Shown here: in pieces, positions 1 to 13,300 of the stretch | Layout of the letters: each line of letters begins with the position of its first letter | How positions within the stretch are numbered: the first letter of the stretch is position 1 | NCBI GenBank assembly: GCA_037976565.1 | Contig: CP137666.1 | Span: 51,239,271-51,303,270, forward strand | Direction of reading: 5' to 3' | Source of the DNA: Mesocentrotus franciscanus | Taxonomy: Eukaryota > Echinodermata > Echinoidea > Camarodonta > Strongylocentrotidae | DNA length: 64,000 nt | The notes under the pieces: model-generated | What the model was told of the DNA's origin: nothing | What the model saw: only the letters and a program-made list of their open reading frames with translations | Databases searched by the model: none | Program-made: the position numbers and the translations under genes

Positions 1-665
1 AATAGTTTACTTTTGACCTCCAAACTAATATGAACCTTACTGAAGACTTCTGTGTAAAAAAATATAAGAGGAACACACAAAGTACACTGTATCTATAACT
101 TCTTTTCAAGATAGCTGTGTAAAAACATACAAAACAGACTGTATTCCAAATTCTAACATGAGAGATTCCCCATTTTTTCTGCAAAAGTTTGGTAGGATTT
201 CTCTTTCCCTTTATTATCCCTCGCTTCATTTATCCTGTAATAGATCACTTTCTTGTCTTCTAAGATGATGTTTATGACATCTATAGTAAAGTGCATCCAT
301 GTGACAAGAGACATGTTTATTGCCAAGATTCAACTTTGTTTATTGATCTGATAAAGGCCTTTCCCAATCGAGAGTTAACAATAACGATGGTTGTGGATAT
401 CAGAGTCCATACATCCAATCCCTCTCTACCAATGGCATCCAGTTCTCCATTGGGGCCTCTGGAAGAGGGAAATGACACCTTATTTATGCTTTAACTACTT
501 TTTAGAAACTAAGTCAAATAATTGAAACAGTGATGGATTTAGCTCCGAAGAAGCTCTTGAACGATTTGGGAAAAAGTAAAAAGATCAATTGTATAAAAGT
601 ATTAAAAGATGAGTTGACCAATGAGGATTTGCTTATAATTAATATAGCCAGTTTGAGCAATAGTG
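1..665. other. Unique flank, no gene seen
   Basis: AT-rich single-copy sequence left of the duplicated block. The open frames are short and show no family resemblance, and I see no convincing exon or RNA gene. It is probably upstream or intronic sequence of dystroglycan. It is not repeated before the second copy of the block. Confidence 0.5.
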
Positions 666-3600
666 AAGAAAAAAAAATTTGCATTTGCACCAGTTGACTG
701 GGCTGATAGTGGTAGATTTGTGTTTACTTTAGTTCAGAATAATTATCTCTTTAGAGTGGGGGCTGGTCCTACCTTGAGATTGCAGGGGAGGGCACAGTGT
801 TCCAACTGTCAACATCCCTGCCCCCTCTCACACACACCCACACACACAAAGACCTGCATAAGAGGTTATTTAAATCTCAAAGCAAAGGAAATCATCATGT
901 AGGCTTACTCTCCATGTCTCTTTGCTTTTTTACAAAGAGGATTTGTGAAAGGTGACATTTTAAGTTGGAGAGATTATGCAGAGAGATCTCCCTTTAGCTG
1001 GGGTAGAAAAGAAAGCAGCTTTTGGTTGGCAAACAGACATCGTGACTCAATGGATGAGAAAACATAGGATTGGATTGCGCAAGGGATTAAGTGAGGTGAA
1101 GTACTTAAGATTTAGGTGAGCACGCCAAAGGCAAGATATATATACAACTCCATTAGACAAAATTAGAATTGGTTTAAAACTCACAGCAATGGCAAACATG
1201 TAGTACTGCATTTGAAATCAGTGCATTATATAGGCCTGTACAACCTTTGAAATCAGTAGGCCTACTGCATGAAGCCTACAATATGAAACCTTAACTATCA
1301 AGACATTTTTCAGAAAGCATAACATGCTGTAGCTGCTGGTTCAGAATGATTATTGCCAAACAGTGCTGAGGACTATAAACTCCTCGTACTGACTGCAAGG
1401 ATCATATCAATCATTAGCTGAGAGCCAAAAGGGCAGTAACTCTCATCATCCAACATGGAGTAAATGCCCTTCTAGCTCTCAATGGACAATACCTTGCCCT
1501 TTCATTCCTCCCCTGATCTCTTTCTTGATCGGCTTCTCCATTTTCCTCAGAATCATATCACTTTCCGATAATATGCAGAGTAAACATCGTGGTACCTTGA
1601 CACGTACATGTACGCATAGAATCTGGTATACCAAGGAGTTCATGCACTATCCTAATGATTGGTTGAGGCCTGTATCAAGGGTAGGGCCGTATAGGTCCAT
1701 GCTGTAAGTCATCGCAGTTGTATTGTGCAGCTGTAATGGATTTATGAATAATATATAAACCATACAGCAGAGAGAAAGAGATCATGTTCAGAAAGCAAAA
1801 TTTGTATTAAAAAAAGGCTTTAACCCTTTGGCGACTCAAGTCCTCATTCCCATTGGGTTAACCCTAGTTAACATAGAAGGATGCCAGGATCCAGTATGGG
1901 GTTCTCAGATTGTTTCCTAGTTGACAGACTTGTAGCAGGGCTGTCCATCAAGTATTTTGATTTGGTTATACTACCGGTAAAATGAAGAGAACATGATCTA
2001 CCGAGTTTGAAGAAACAATTCATCATTATGACCAATTTTGCAGAATAATGGAGGAGAACTGGTCTGCTGGTATGATCATATAGGACATTAACATATCTTT
2101 TACATCAGAGTCATCGCCCTTCTGTTTCCCAGTCGACATCATTTTATTTTGATCATGATCTCCGTCTAGATAAACTTGAAAGTGAACTTCTTCATGACTT
2201 TGAGCATGGATCCCTCAAAAGTTTTTCCAAATATAATCTGATCTGAAATTTCGGCTGTCAGTTTACCCTTCCATCCTATTTTCTTCAATATTTCCATTTA
2301 GGAAGTTGATATGAATGTGATGCTAGCCAAGATCTTTTTAAAATAATTAATCTTTCCTCAAGAATGTACTTCACAGCTTGTGTTTGGTGAAGTGATGAAA
2401 GACTTAGTCGAGCAGGCCTTGTGTGTCCAATGGTGGACTCTGGACAGCTAGGTACTAGTCTTTATTTCAAGTTGAGCCAGAAGCAGAAGGGATGTTGAAG
2501 ACCTGTTGGTTGTATCCTAGCCACTGTCTTTGTGGCAGCAGAGACTGAGATAGGTTATTTCGAATGAGATTGTTTCTGGATCAAGCCTTTATTATGAAGC
2601 TTTGATAATATTGAGAAAAATATAATGGTCATTATGCTCTCCATCTTCAGTTCAAATTGTAACACTGGTGTAAAGCATGAGCACATGAGATCTGTATGAT
2701 TGATTTTTTGAATATCAATATCATGTAGAAGTCCGGTCGTTTCAGGAAATATCTTGATAAATACTGCAGTCTGCATTTTATCCAGTTCCATTCTGTAGGA
2801 GTAAGTGTCTGTAGAAGACTGATTATAATATTCATACACAACCAAGTAGATGTTGGAGCATACTGTACATTACACACACTTGTGATGTGAGGAGAGGAGA
2901 GTAAGTGTAAGTCATTGAACTCGGTCAGCCTGTTATGTTTTCATTTCTCATGCATTTCTTCTGAGATTATAACTGTAAGCTATTCTCTTGATATATTTTT
3001 GAAAGGGATTAAATGAGTAAGAAGCAGTGGTGGATTGTGGAGGGTTGTAGCTTGCTTACAGGCATAACTTTATGGAGTTGTTGTTTGCCATGAAATTTGA
3101 GAGGTTGTGCTGGTGAATTTAATTCTCCAAGAGCTGAATAGGTGAAATCATAAACCCCTTGCATTATGCACAAAACTAAAACGTCATCTGTTCTGAAATT
3201 TATGAGGGATTTGGGAAAAGGATTTTCAGATAAAAATTAAATTCCTGTATCAGTTCAGTATTTCAGTGAGTAGGTTTGCAGAGAAATTATTTGAAGAAAG
3301 TTTAAAATATCTTCAGAATAGATATATTATTAAAGATGTCCAAAGAGTTGGAAAGAAAGACCTGTCTGGATTAATATAATAACCAGAAGAATAGAGTAGA
3401 AATTGCGAGTGCAGTCAACTAGTATGTGATTAAAGCATGAAATCATTACATTAGCATAGATTACTTGACCTAAACCAATGATGCAATGACGTGTGTCTTC
3501 ATAGGGTGTTTGTAATGAATTCTGATCACTGGTCTCTGTGATGCTCAGTATTGCTCACTCATCTCAGTGATGCTCACTCAGGTATCAGATCAGGGGGTGT

Positions 3601-6600
3601 TTCTTAAAGGGCCACATCAAGTTCATCCACAAGTAGGTCACTTATACTTAGTTTACCAATGACGATGACCAGTGTTAGAGTTGGCTTATGCATTTATGAT
3701 ACTCACAATTCAAGATTGATATCTCAGACTAAATTTAAATGAAAGGGTACTCCTAAATTATTATTTTTTAATCATTGTTTTTGCTTTTGTTTTGTTTAAG
3801 TAGGAACTATTGGTGGCCTAACCTTTTACTATATTTTGTAATGTTTAATCATGTAAAGCATCTCTGTCATTTAGACCTGCGTAGCTGAATAGATATGGCC
3901 TTGGACACCTTTTAAATTTAAATAGTACCTTTCCTCCTTAGAGTAGTTGTTCCTTTTTTGTTACTATGAATGTATAGTTGCAAGCAACAAGGTACAGATT
4001 TCATTGATTGTATAACATTTAGAATACTGTGGGCAAGGCAGGTTTATTTCGCAAACGATGTAAAATAAGAATACAATTTTCTTTGAAAGCACAATGAAGG
4101 TTCACCAGTTACAGGTTCATGTTTCTAATTGAGCAGAGATAATTAGAATTTAACACATCTTCATAAAATTGTGATTACGCACAAACGGTTAGAATTTAAC
4201 ACCACTTCATAAAATTGTAATTAAGCAGAAACAATTAGAAATTGTCACCAATAAAATTAATTGTGCACTTGCCCAAGCAAACACCCAATCACATATATAG
4301 TATTGCTCTATAGTTGCTGGTAACACTATTATACCAAGGAGTTATAACTCCTTGATTATACTCATTACTTTCTGATAGTCAAGTGAGTTCATATTTCAAG
4401 CATCTATAGGTATGTATGCCTTGGAGTTGAACCCTCGCTGTCACTTCCAATACTGCCTCAGCGTGACATTTCTAACTCCGCCATTGCCACTGGCGAGCAA
4501 AGTTTGCTCATCGCATCGGGTCTGAGCATCTGTCATTCAAATCTAAGGACTTCATTTCGTGTTGTGCAATGCTTAGCTCAGAATGCAGGAGAATTCCGAT
4601 CTCAGCTAGACTTAGCTACCAGGAGTTCCTTTGAGGCTACTGAACTTTGTTGTCTTTGACTAGCTTCTGCAAGGAGGAACTGGCCGCACTGCGAATCTCT
4701 GCAGCACATGCAGTTTGTCAATCACAACAGATCGTCAACAACAACATTGACGATCAGACTTGTGGCGAGATAGGTAATGTCCACTGTCATTATGAGATCC
4801 GCCGTCTGCCAAGTGAGATCTAGGAAAATTGTGTCATGTCTCCATCATTTTGCCCTAAGAGTATGCAATATATTTGATTTTTATAACATATTTCAAACAA
4901 AGCAATGTATCATCATGTCTTGCATGATGAATGTATATTTTTAATGCATTGCATTGTCAATTGCAAGTGAATTAACATTTTTTTATCTTTAGCTGTTCAC
5001 ATTATTTTATTTTATTTCAATTTTTTAACTTGGTATTCCAATTAATCCGCTGTAACTTGTCTTTCCTTTGTTTTGATCAAGTTTGAGTTACATTTCTTGA
5101 AACATAAAAGACATTGCGTCTTGTTAAGAGAATAGGTGGCAAGGGAAGAGATTTTTTTCTGTAATTCATATAGAAGCAAACAAACTTGTATACCAGGCCG
5201 TTTCAATTTATATGATTGGTTTAATGAATTCCCACCATTATAGGTCATCACACTGTCTGTAGATCTTACCTGCAATCACTTTACAGGATCTAGATCAAGA
5301 AAATTGGTTGTACTGGGAAGTGTGAGAAACCTGGAAGGAAGGCCCGTAGAAATGATCCAATTTCCTCAACCATATCATTTATTAAAAGCTCTGATGCTAT
5401 TAGGGTAGATTGGAATAGTTCAGAGAGGGTGTGTTTGTTTGTGTGTGTGTTCGACTATTCATAGTTCAAATCAAGTTCACTCCTTACAGTTTTCATTATT
5501 TTCTTTTATAATGGGGACTGTTTGTAAGGTCTAGTGAACATTGAGTAGGGATATTTCATTCTTGAGTTAATACATCAATAACATCATGGATATATTCTAT
5601 TCTTTGATATTTTTTCCTAGCTGTTGAGTGTTTATGATATATGGATGTTCACAGACATTCTGTTAGCAGCCATTCTGTTCTAGATTTATCCATATTTTCT
5701 TGTTCCCTTGTTTGTTAGTATTGGTTCGGCATGTTGGTATCTGTTTTGTGAGTCACGTTTCAATTAATTCGCTCTTGTTAAGCGAAAAAAAATCAATTAG
5801 CCAAAACATGTTTTTATTTTAATGGAAATCAATTCATGTAAATAACATTCCTGAGATGATGCAAAGTGATTTATAAAATGTGTTTTTTGTGTAGGAGTCT
5901 CTCCGGTCCATATCTGTGTTGTACTATATCAGGCTGCCCCACAATGGCATACAATCGATTCCACCACAATGTGTATTTAGATGACACAAGAACAAGAATC
6001 AATATAGTAGTGGTCACACGATTGAAGTAGTTTATTGGCTGGCTTTTATTCTGTGTTAAGTGAGAGAGAGCTATATTGGGAGGCAATATATAGTCATGTT
6101 GTCATTTGGTGGAGGTGTAATATCAAGAAATGGAAGTGGACTGAGGAATTGCGGTCATGGCGTGGGAGCTGAAGATGAGCTGAAAAGCGAGGTGGCAGAA
6201 AGGAGTCGAGAGTCAGGTGTGAGATGTGGCCAAGGGAAGTGTTTGTCAAGAAATGAAACACTGGGAAGTGATACTAGTCTGTGCCTGTGTGTATCGTGGC
6301 TTTCACAAGAGAAAACAATCTGTGATAAAGAGCCAGTTTCAGAAGTCTGCTTCAAGAATTTGAACCAACTTGCATTTTGGAACTTCTATGTGTATCATGT
6401 CAGTGTATGGATGTAGGATGGAATTATGGGAATGGAAAGAAAGACATGCAGTAATATGGTATACTTTTTCCCAAAGATAGCCGTACAAGATTCCTGATAA
6501 AATCTGTTCCCTCATACATACATACCTGGTTCGGAAGAGTGCGTGTAAAGGTCATTATATTCACTCGTAATCTTCTCATTAGTGGACATTTGTCTTTAAT

Positions 6601-8362
6601 AGCCTTGTCAGGAAGCCAACAGGGCAATTAATCTTCTCATTTATCACACACTGCAGCAATTGATTTATGTTATACCAATCAATCACCATTTCTGAATTAA
6701 TATTAGATTTTTTTTTTCTTCATTTTTTTTCTTTTCTTGTCAACCATCATTAATGGAAAATGTAATTGACCCACTCTGAAACATATTTACCTGTTAATTA
6801 CATGGTTAAGTCTGTGGCCATAGCATCTTCCTCATTTACCCTTAAAGACAAAGGGGTCATTGGTGGTAAGGGCAGGAATGTGACAGGGACTATTCTATTT
6901 GATTGATAAATGAGGTAACAATTACCTTGTCATTAGTGAAATACCTCCGATGACCTTTCATTGTTGTTAGCCTGAGTTAGGCTGAATTTGTTGCATTGCA
7001 TCGCCATGAGTATAATACACTGTTAGGTGTTGGTCACCTAGGCATAGATGTTGTGATGTTCTCAATGGTTTGGGTAGATGGTCTTAGGTTCTTCTGGTCA
7101 ACCGCATTGCATAGTAGTAAAACTTTTCCTACATTGGTGTGCATTTAACTATTCTCAACTTTGAACCACTTCCCCACTCTCCTATTTCCTTGCTTCATTC
7201 ATTCATGTGATCCCACCCACAATAGCACTACCTGTACTGGATTATGCCCCACCCACAATAGAGTCACTCAACCTAGTACTGGATCCTATGCTTCATTCAT
7301 TCATGTGATCCCACCCACAATAGCACTACCTGTACTGGATTATGCCAGAGAGAGGGAAATTCTTGAGGACAAAAGAGGCCCTTGAGAGCATGGAAAGGGA
7401 ACAATGTGTTGATACAACAATAGATGTATTCACCCCTCCCCCTCTCTGTTCACATTCTGGCTGTCTGCATAGACCACCTCCCAACATGGAGAAGAAGTGT
7501 TACAATGTACCTCTTTAAAAAAAGGCCTCCATTTTCCATCATGGATGGGTTTATCTTCTTGCTGACACTATAGCAGCACTACAAGTTCCACCCTCACAAT
7601 AGAATACTGTACCCCCTCCCCATTTCTCCTCTAATATGCCCAGTCTTCGATATGTGAGGTTCTGGTAACACACCCCTCCTGAATTCCATCTTTAGTGTTG
7701 CCAGCTTTGGAGTAAACTGAACCAGTCCATCCCCAGCCCTCCATTGTAGATTGTTACTGTTAATTAGTACACTGATGACTTTAATTAGTGTTTGTAGACG
7801 AGGAGAAAAGAAAACACAAAAAGGCAGACATGCATGTTTGACTGGGGGATCATGAGTACCCCATTTGTGATTCCATGGCTCAAGAATAGTAGGCGTATTG
7901 ATTGCCGACAAGACATTGGATGTTCAGCAGAGCGTATCAGTCTGCGCAGGATCTTTCTACTTTCTTTCTTGTTCAGCTGTATTGTTCATGGTCAGTAGCT
8001 GAGCTGTGAGTCAGTGGACGAAGAGCTATTTGATTTAAGCTTTTAATTAAGGCCTTTTGAGCTACTGAGGTAGAATTCATTTGATCATGGTTTGTCAGTA
8101 TTAGCAATATGAAGATCAATGCTTCATGGAAATACTGAGCAGTATGACATCATCATTTTTCTCCAAATATTGATCATAAACTCTGATACAGGCTTCATAT
8201 AATGCATGGATACAGCTATCAAGGTATTACTATTTCTTTTATGAATTTTTTTTTTCTTTCTGAGCAGATGGTATTTCTGTGCAAATTTCTTTTTATTCAT
8301 AAGGAATTTAAAAGTCAATCTCAATATTTAAAGTATTTTTGTTTTCTTTGATCTTATTACAG

Positions 8363-8925
8363 GTGAGGAACCACACAGTCCTGCGACCTGATCAGTACTG
8401 ACCAGCAGCACAATGCCCGCTATCAACAAGGTGACCAGTGACAGAGGTCTGATCAAGACAAGAACCATTTCCCAAGAACTTCACACCGAGGACTACCCCT
8501 CATCCATCTCCATCTTCCCTCTGTAAATGAGGTGACAGAAACAGTATTCTGACAGCTGGGAAAACAGTCCCCCAGATATTCCCCCTACAACATCTCTCTC
8601 TGCTTCTGTTCACATTGGAGGGTACTTGGGAACAAGAAAGCTTTGTTGTATTTCCGTGCTGCATCAGAGAAGGAAATAATTGGAAGAAGAAGAGGAGGGG
8701 AAAAAGAGGATTAGCATTGACTTGTTAAAGTTGTTTTGCAGCTCACTGAATCCAGAGCTTTTTTTTGTACTTCTTAACATTGGGCATAAGAAGGAAGGCA
8801 AACACAGAACTTTTTAGTGTTTGCTCGCTGATCTCTGTAAGAGGTGTTAGAGAAGGAATTATTACAACTCAAGCTGGAATTATTGTTGTTCGAGAGGAGG
8901 AGGTGAAGGGAAAACATCAGAAAAG
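8363..8925 (+). other. DAG1: Dystroglycan 5'UTR part of first coding exon
   Basis: A pyrimidine-rich run ending in TTATTACAG (to 8362) is a good 3' splice site, so the signal-peptide exon probably starts at 8363 with about 560 nt of leader. An upstream non-coding exon and the promoter would lie further left; I could not place them. The first bases after the acceptor, GTGAGG, also resemble a 5' splice site. The same organisation is present in copy 2 from 17935. Confidence 0.55.
8413..8526 (+). CDS. Upstream ORF (37 codons) in dystroglycan leader
   Basis: ATG at 8413 opens 37 codons, beginning MPAINKVTSD and ending SISIFPL before TAA, about 400 nt upstream of the dystroglycan start. The copy in the second block (17985-18098) has the same start and stop. 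It could lower translation of the main frame. Nothing identifies the peptide, so it may act only through being translated, or not at all. Confidence 0.35.
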   Translation: MPAINKVTSDRGLIKTRTISQELHTEDYPSSISIFPL

Positions 8926-9225
8926 ATGGAGTCTCACTCAGGACCACACACATTTTTAACAGTACTAGTGATGTTTACTGTACTAGCAGTAATGCTTGTA
9001 TCCCTTGGACAAGCGCAGGAAATCAATGCTGTGTATAGGGATTGGTATGAACCCCAAAGCAGAGACAATCTTGGAGAAGAATCCGATGCCCTGGAGCCCA
9101 GCTTTGGAGTCTGGAAACCGGTTTCACCAGGGTGGGGTATACCCGATACCACAGCAACGGTGGGAGTGGCATTCAGTCATAAGATACCCAAAGAGGCTTT
9201 CAGGGGAGACGTAGATAAGTACACA
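8926..9225 (+). CDS. DAG1: Dystroglycan exon 1: signal peptide and N-terminus (copy 1)
   Basis: One hundred codons from ATG 8926 to a GTGAGT donor at 9226, ending in phase 0. Residues 10-28 form a hydrophobic signal peptide with likely cleavage after LGQA. From about residue 70 the segment GIPDTTATVGVAFSHKIP starts the cadherin-like (CADG) fold of the alpha-dystroglycan N-terminal domain. It joins in phase to LREVGAQSLPSWLNF at 27898, which continues the same fold. Human DAG1 also divides its coding region with one large intron near residue 95, so intron position is conserved. Of the two copies here, only this one keeps the frame open to the donor. Confidence 0.93.
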
Positions 9226-9714
9226 GTGAGTATTGTGAAGAACAGTTGAGATGGTTTCAAATCAATCGCAACTTGATAATCATAACTCTGTACTTGAGTT
9301 TGTAAGTTTTCAATTGATTGGACTTGCGGTCAATCTGGATCAACTACAACTCTGTATAAGACAGGAGTAAGGGCTGGAGAGTTGCCAATTTGGAAGTCTT
9401 CTGATTTATCTTTGATAAACAGTACCGTAGGCCTGTACATATTTTTTGTACAATTCAGAATGTAATATTTTAAAGAAGGTGAAGCCTGATATAAGAAATA
9501 TATCCTTGTGATTTACTTGGGTCTTAAATATTACAGTGCTCCATTTGGTCAATGTGTTATTGATGCCAATGTTTCAAAACAAGAACATACCTGTATGTGA
9601 AACAAGAGGAAATGCACCAGCATCCATCAGTATAAACAACAACAACCAAACTTGTTTCAGTTTCGTATGCATGATAGTTAGACCCTGCCAATAGGCAGAC
9701 AAGGAGTATACAGA

Positions 9715-10214
9715 NNNNNNNNNNNNNNNNNNNNNNNNNNNNNNNNNNNNNNNNNNNNNNNNNNNNNNNNNNNNNNNNNNNNNNNNNNNNNNNNNNNNNN
9801 NNNNNNNNNNNNNNNNNNNNNNNNNNNNNNNNNNNNNNNNNNNNNNNNNNNNNNNNNNNNNNNNNNNNNNNNNNNNNNNNNNNNNNNNNNNNNNNNNNNN
9901 NNNNNNNNNNNNNNNNNNNNNNNNNNNNNNNNNNNNNNNNNNNNNNNNNNNNNNNNNNNNNNNNNNNNNNNNNNNNNNNNNNNNNNNNNNNNNNNNNNNN
10001 NNNNNNNNNNNNNNNNNNNNNNNNNNNNNNNNNNNNNNNNNNNNNNNNNNNNNNNNNNNNNNNNNNNNNNNNNNNNNNNNNNNNNNNNNNNNNNNNNNNN
10101 NNNNNNNNNNNNNNNNNNNNNNNNNNNNNNNNNNNNNNNNNNNNNNNNNNNNNNNNNNNNNNNNNNNNNNNNNNNNNNNNNNNNNNNNNNNNNNNNNNNN
10201 NNNNNNNNNNNNNN
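9715..10214. other. Assembly gap, 500 N
   Basis: Exactly 500 undetermined bases, which suggests a nominal scaffold gap rather than a measured size. The first copy of the 9-kb block ends at its left edge. Confidence 0.99.
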
Positions 10215-10355
10215 CAAATTTCTTATCATTTTGATGATTCCAGAACCTTGTAGTACACACCAATACTTATATGCTAGATGATCAACCTTTTCTGATCGAT
10301 TCCACAACGTTTCTTTCACAATGCAATCGAATGACCAGAACTGGCCTTTATCTTT
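10215..10355. other. Short unmatched sequence after the gap
   Basis: About 141 bp between the gap and the second copy. It does not match the sequence preceding copy 1, and I see no gene in it. Confidence 0.6.
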
Positions 10356-13300
10356 AAGAAAAAAATTGCATTTGCACCAGTTGACTGGGCTGATAGTGGT
10401 AGATTTGTGTTTACTTTAGTTCAGAATAATTATCTCTAGAGTGGGGGCTGGTCCTACCTTGAGATTGCAGGGGAGGGCACAGTGTTCCAACTGTCAACAT
10501 CCCTGCCCCTCTCACACACACCCACACACACAAAGACCTGCATAAGAGGTTATTTAAATCTCAAAGCAAAGGAAATCATCATGTAGGCTTACTCTCCATG
10601 TCTCTTTGCTTTTTTACAAAGAGGATTTGTGAAAGGTGACATTTTAAGTTGGAGAGATTATGCAGAGAGATCTCCTTTAGCTGGGGTAGAAAAGAAAGCA
10701 GCTTTTGGTTGGCAAACAGACATCGTGACTCAATGGATGAGAAAACATAGGATTGGATTGCGCAAGGGATTAAGTGAGGTGAAGTACTTAAGATTTAGGT
10801 GAGCACGCCAAAGGCAAGATATATATACAACTCCATTAGACAAAATTAGAATTGGTTTAAAACTCACAGCAATGGCAAACATGTAGTACTGCATTTGAAA
10901 TCAGTGCATTATATAGGCCTGTACAACCTTTGAAATCAGTAGGCCTACTGCATGAAGCCTACAATATGAAACCTTAACTATCAAGACATTTTTCAGAAAG
11001 CATAACATGCTGTAGCTGCTGGTTCAGAATGATTATTGCCAAACAGTGCTGAGGACTATAAACTCCTCGTACTGACTGCAAGGATCATATCAATCATTAG
11101 CTGAGAGCCAAAGGGCAGTAACTCTCATCATCCAACATGGAGTAAATGCCCTTCTAGCTCTCAATGGACAATACCTTGCCCTTTCATTCCTCCCCTGATC
11201 TCTTTCTTGATCGGCTTCTCCATTTTCCTCAGAATCATATCACTTTCCGATAATATGCAGAGTAAACATCGTGGTACCTTGACACGTACATGTACGCATA
11301 GAATCTGGTATACCAAGGAGTTCATGCACTATCCTAATGATTGGTTGAGGCCTGTATCAAGGGTAGGGCCGTATAGGTCCATGCTGTAAGTCATCGCAGT
11401 TGTATTGTGCAGCTGTAATGGATTTATGAATAATATATAAACCATACAGCAGAGAGAAAGAGATCATGTTCAGAAAGCAAAATTTGTATTAAAAAAAAAA
11501 GGCTTTAACCCTTTGGCGACTCAAGTCCTCATTCCCATTGGGTTAACCCTAGTTAACATAGAAGGATGCCAGGATCCAGTATGGGGTTCTCAGATTGTTT
11601 CCTAGTTGACAGACTTGTAGCAGGGCTGTCCATCAAGTATTTTGATTTGGTTATACTACCGGTAAAATGAAGAGAACATGATCTACCGAGTTTGAAGAAA
11701 CAATTCATCATTATGACCAATTTTGCAGAATAATGGAGGAGAACTGGTCTGCTGGTATGATCATATAGGACATTAACATATCTTTTACATCAGAGTCATC
11801 GCCCTTCTGTTTCCCAGTCGACATCATTTTATTTTGATCATGATCTCCGTCTAGATAAACTTGAAAGTGAACTTCTTCATGACTTTGAGCATGGATCCCT
11901 CAAAAGTTTTTCCAAATATAATCTGATCTGAAATTTCGGCTGTCAGTTTACCCTTCCATCCTATTTTCTTCAATATTTCCATTTAGGAAGTTGATATGAA
12001 TGTGATGCTAGCCAAGATCTTTTTAAAATAATTAATCTTTCCTCAAGAATGTACTTCACAGCTTGTGTTTGGTGAAGTGATGAAAGACTTAGTCTAGCTG
12101 GACAGCTAGGTACTAGTCTTTATTTCAAGTTGAGCCAGAAGCAGAAGGGATGTTGAAGACCTGTTGGTTGTATCCTAGCCACTGTCTTTGTGGCAGCAGA
12201 GACTGAGATAGGTTATTTCGAATGAGATTGTTTCTGGATCAAGCCTTTATTATGAAGCTTTGATAATATTGAGAAAAAAATATAATGGTCATTATGCTCT
12301 CCATCTTCAGTTCAAATTGTAACACTGGTGTAAAGCATGAGCACATGAGATCTGTATGATTGATTTTTTGAATATCAATATCATGTAGAAGTCCGGTCGT
12401 TTCAGGAAATATCTTGATAAATACTGCAGTCTGCATTTTATCCAGTTCCATTCTGTAGGAGTAAGTGTCTGTAGAAGACTGATTATAATATTCATACACA
12501 ACCAAGTAGATGTTGGAGCATACTGTACATTACACACACTTGTGATGTGAGGAGAGGAGAGTAAGTGTAAGTCATTGAACTCGGTCAGCCTGTTATGTTT
12601 TCATTTCTCATGCATTTCTTCTGAGATTATAACTGTAAGCTATTCTCTTGATATATTTTTGAAAGGGATTAAATGAGTAAGAAGCAGTGGTGGATTGTGG
12701 AGGGTTGTAGCTTGCTTACAGGCATAACTTTATGGAGTTGTTGTTTGCCATGAAATTTGAGAGGTTGTGCTGGTGAATTTAATTCTCCAAGAGCTGAATA
12801 GGTGAAATCATAAACCCCTTGCATTATGCACAAAGCTAAAACGTCATCTGTTCTGAAATTTATGAGGGATTTGGGAAAAGTATTTTCAGATAAAAATTAA
12901 ATTCCTGTATCAGTTCAGTATTTCAGTGAGTAGGTTTGCAGAGAAATTATTTGAAGAAAGTTTAAAATATCTTCAGAATAGATATATTATTAAAGATGTC
13001 CAAAGAGTTGGAAAGAAAGACCTGTCTGGATTAATATAATAACCAGAAGAATAGAGTAGAAATTGCGAGTGCAGTCAACTAGTATGTGATTAAAGCATGA
13101 AATCATTACATTAGCATAGATTACTTGACCTAAACCAATGATGCAATGACGTGTGTCTTCATAGGGTGTTTGTAATGAATTCTGATCACTGGTCTCTGCG
13201 ATGCTCAGTATTGCTCACTCATCTCAGTGATGCTCACTCAGGTATCAGATCAGGGGGTGTTTCTTAAAGGGCCACATCAAGTTCATCCACAAGTAGGTCA

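Larger units (their letters stand above)
666..9714. repeat. 9-kb duplicated block, copy 1
   Basis: This stretch reappears almost base for base at 10356-19285. Differences are scattered single-base changes, homopolymer length changes and two larger indels: a 98-bp tandem insertion at about 7191-7346 and about 27 extra bases near 2410, both present only here. The copy ends exactly where the N gap begins, so its true right end is unknown. It contains the dystroglycan 5'UTR/signal-peptide exon, open in this copy. A ~54-bp tandem repeat near 4138-4245 (AATTTAACAC plus CTTCATAAAATTGT) is shared by both copies. No other gene is recognisable; a higher-GC patch at 4410-4830 and a 118-codon open frame at 6060-6416 are unexplained. 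Confidence 0.95.

Noticed and set aside
9574..10319. Minus-strand frames of about 213-229 codons
   Set aside because: Open only because they cross 500 N; real sequence at either end is short and featureless.
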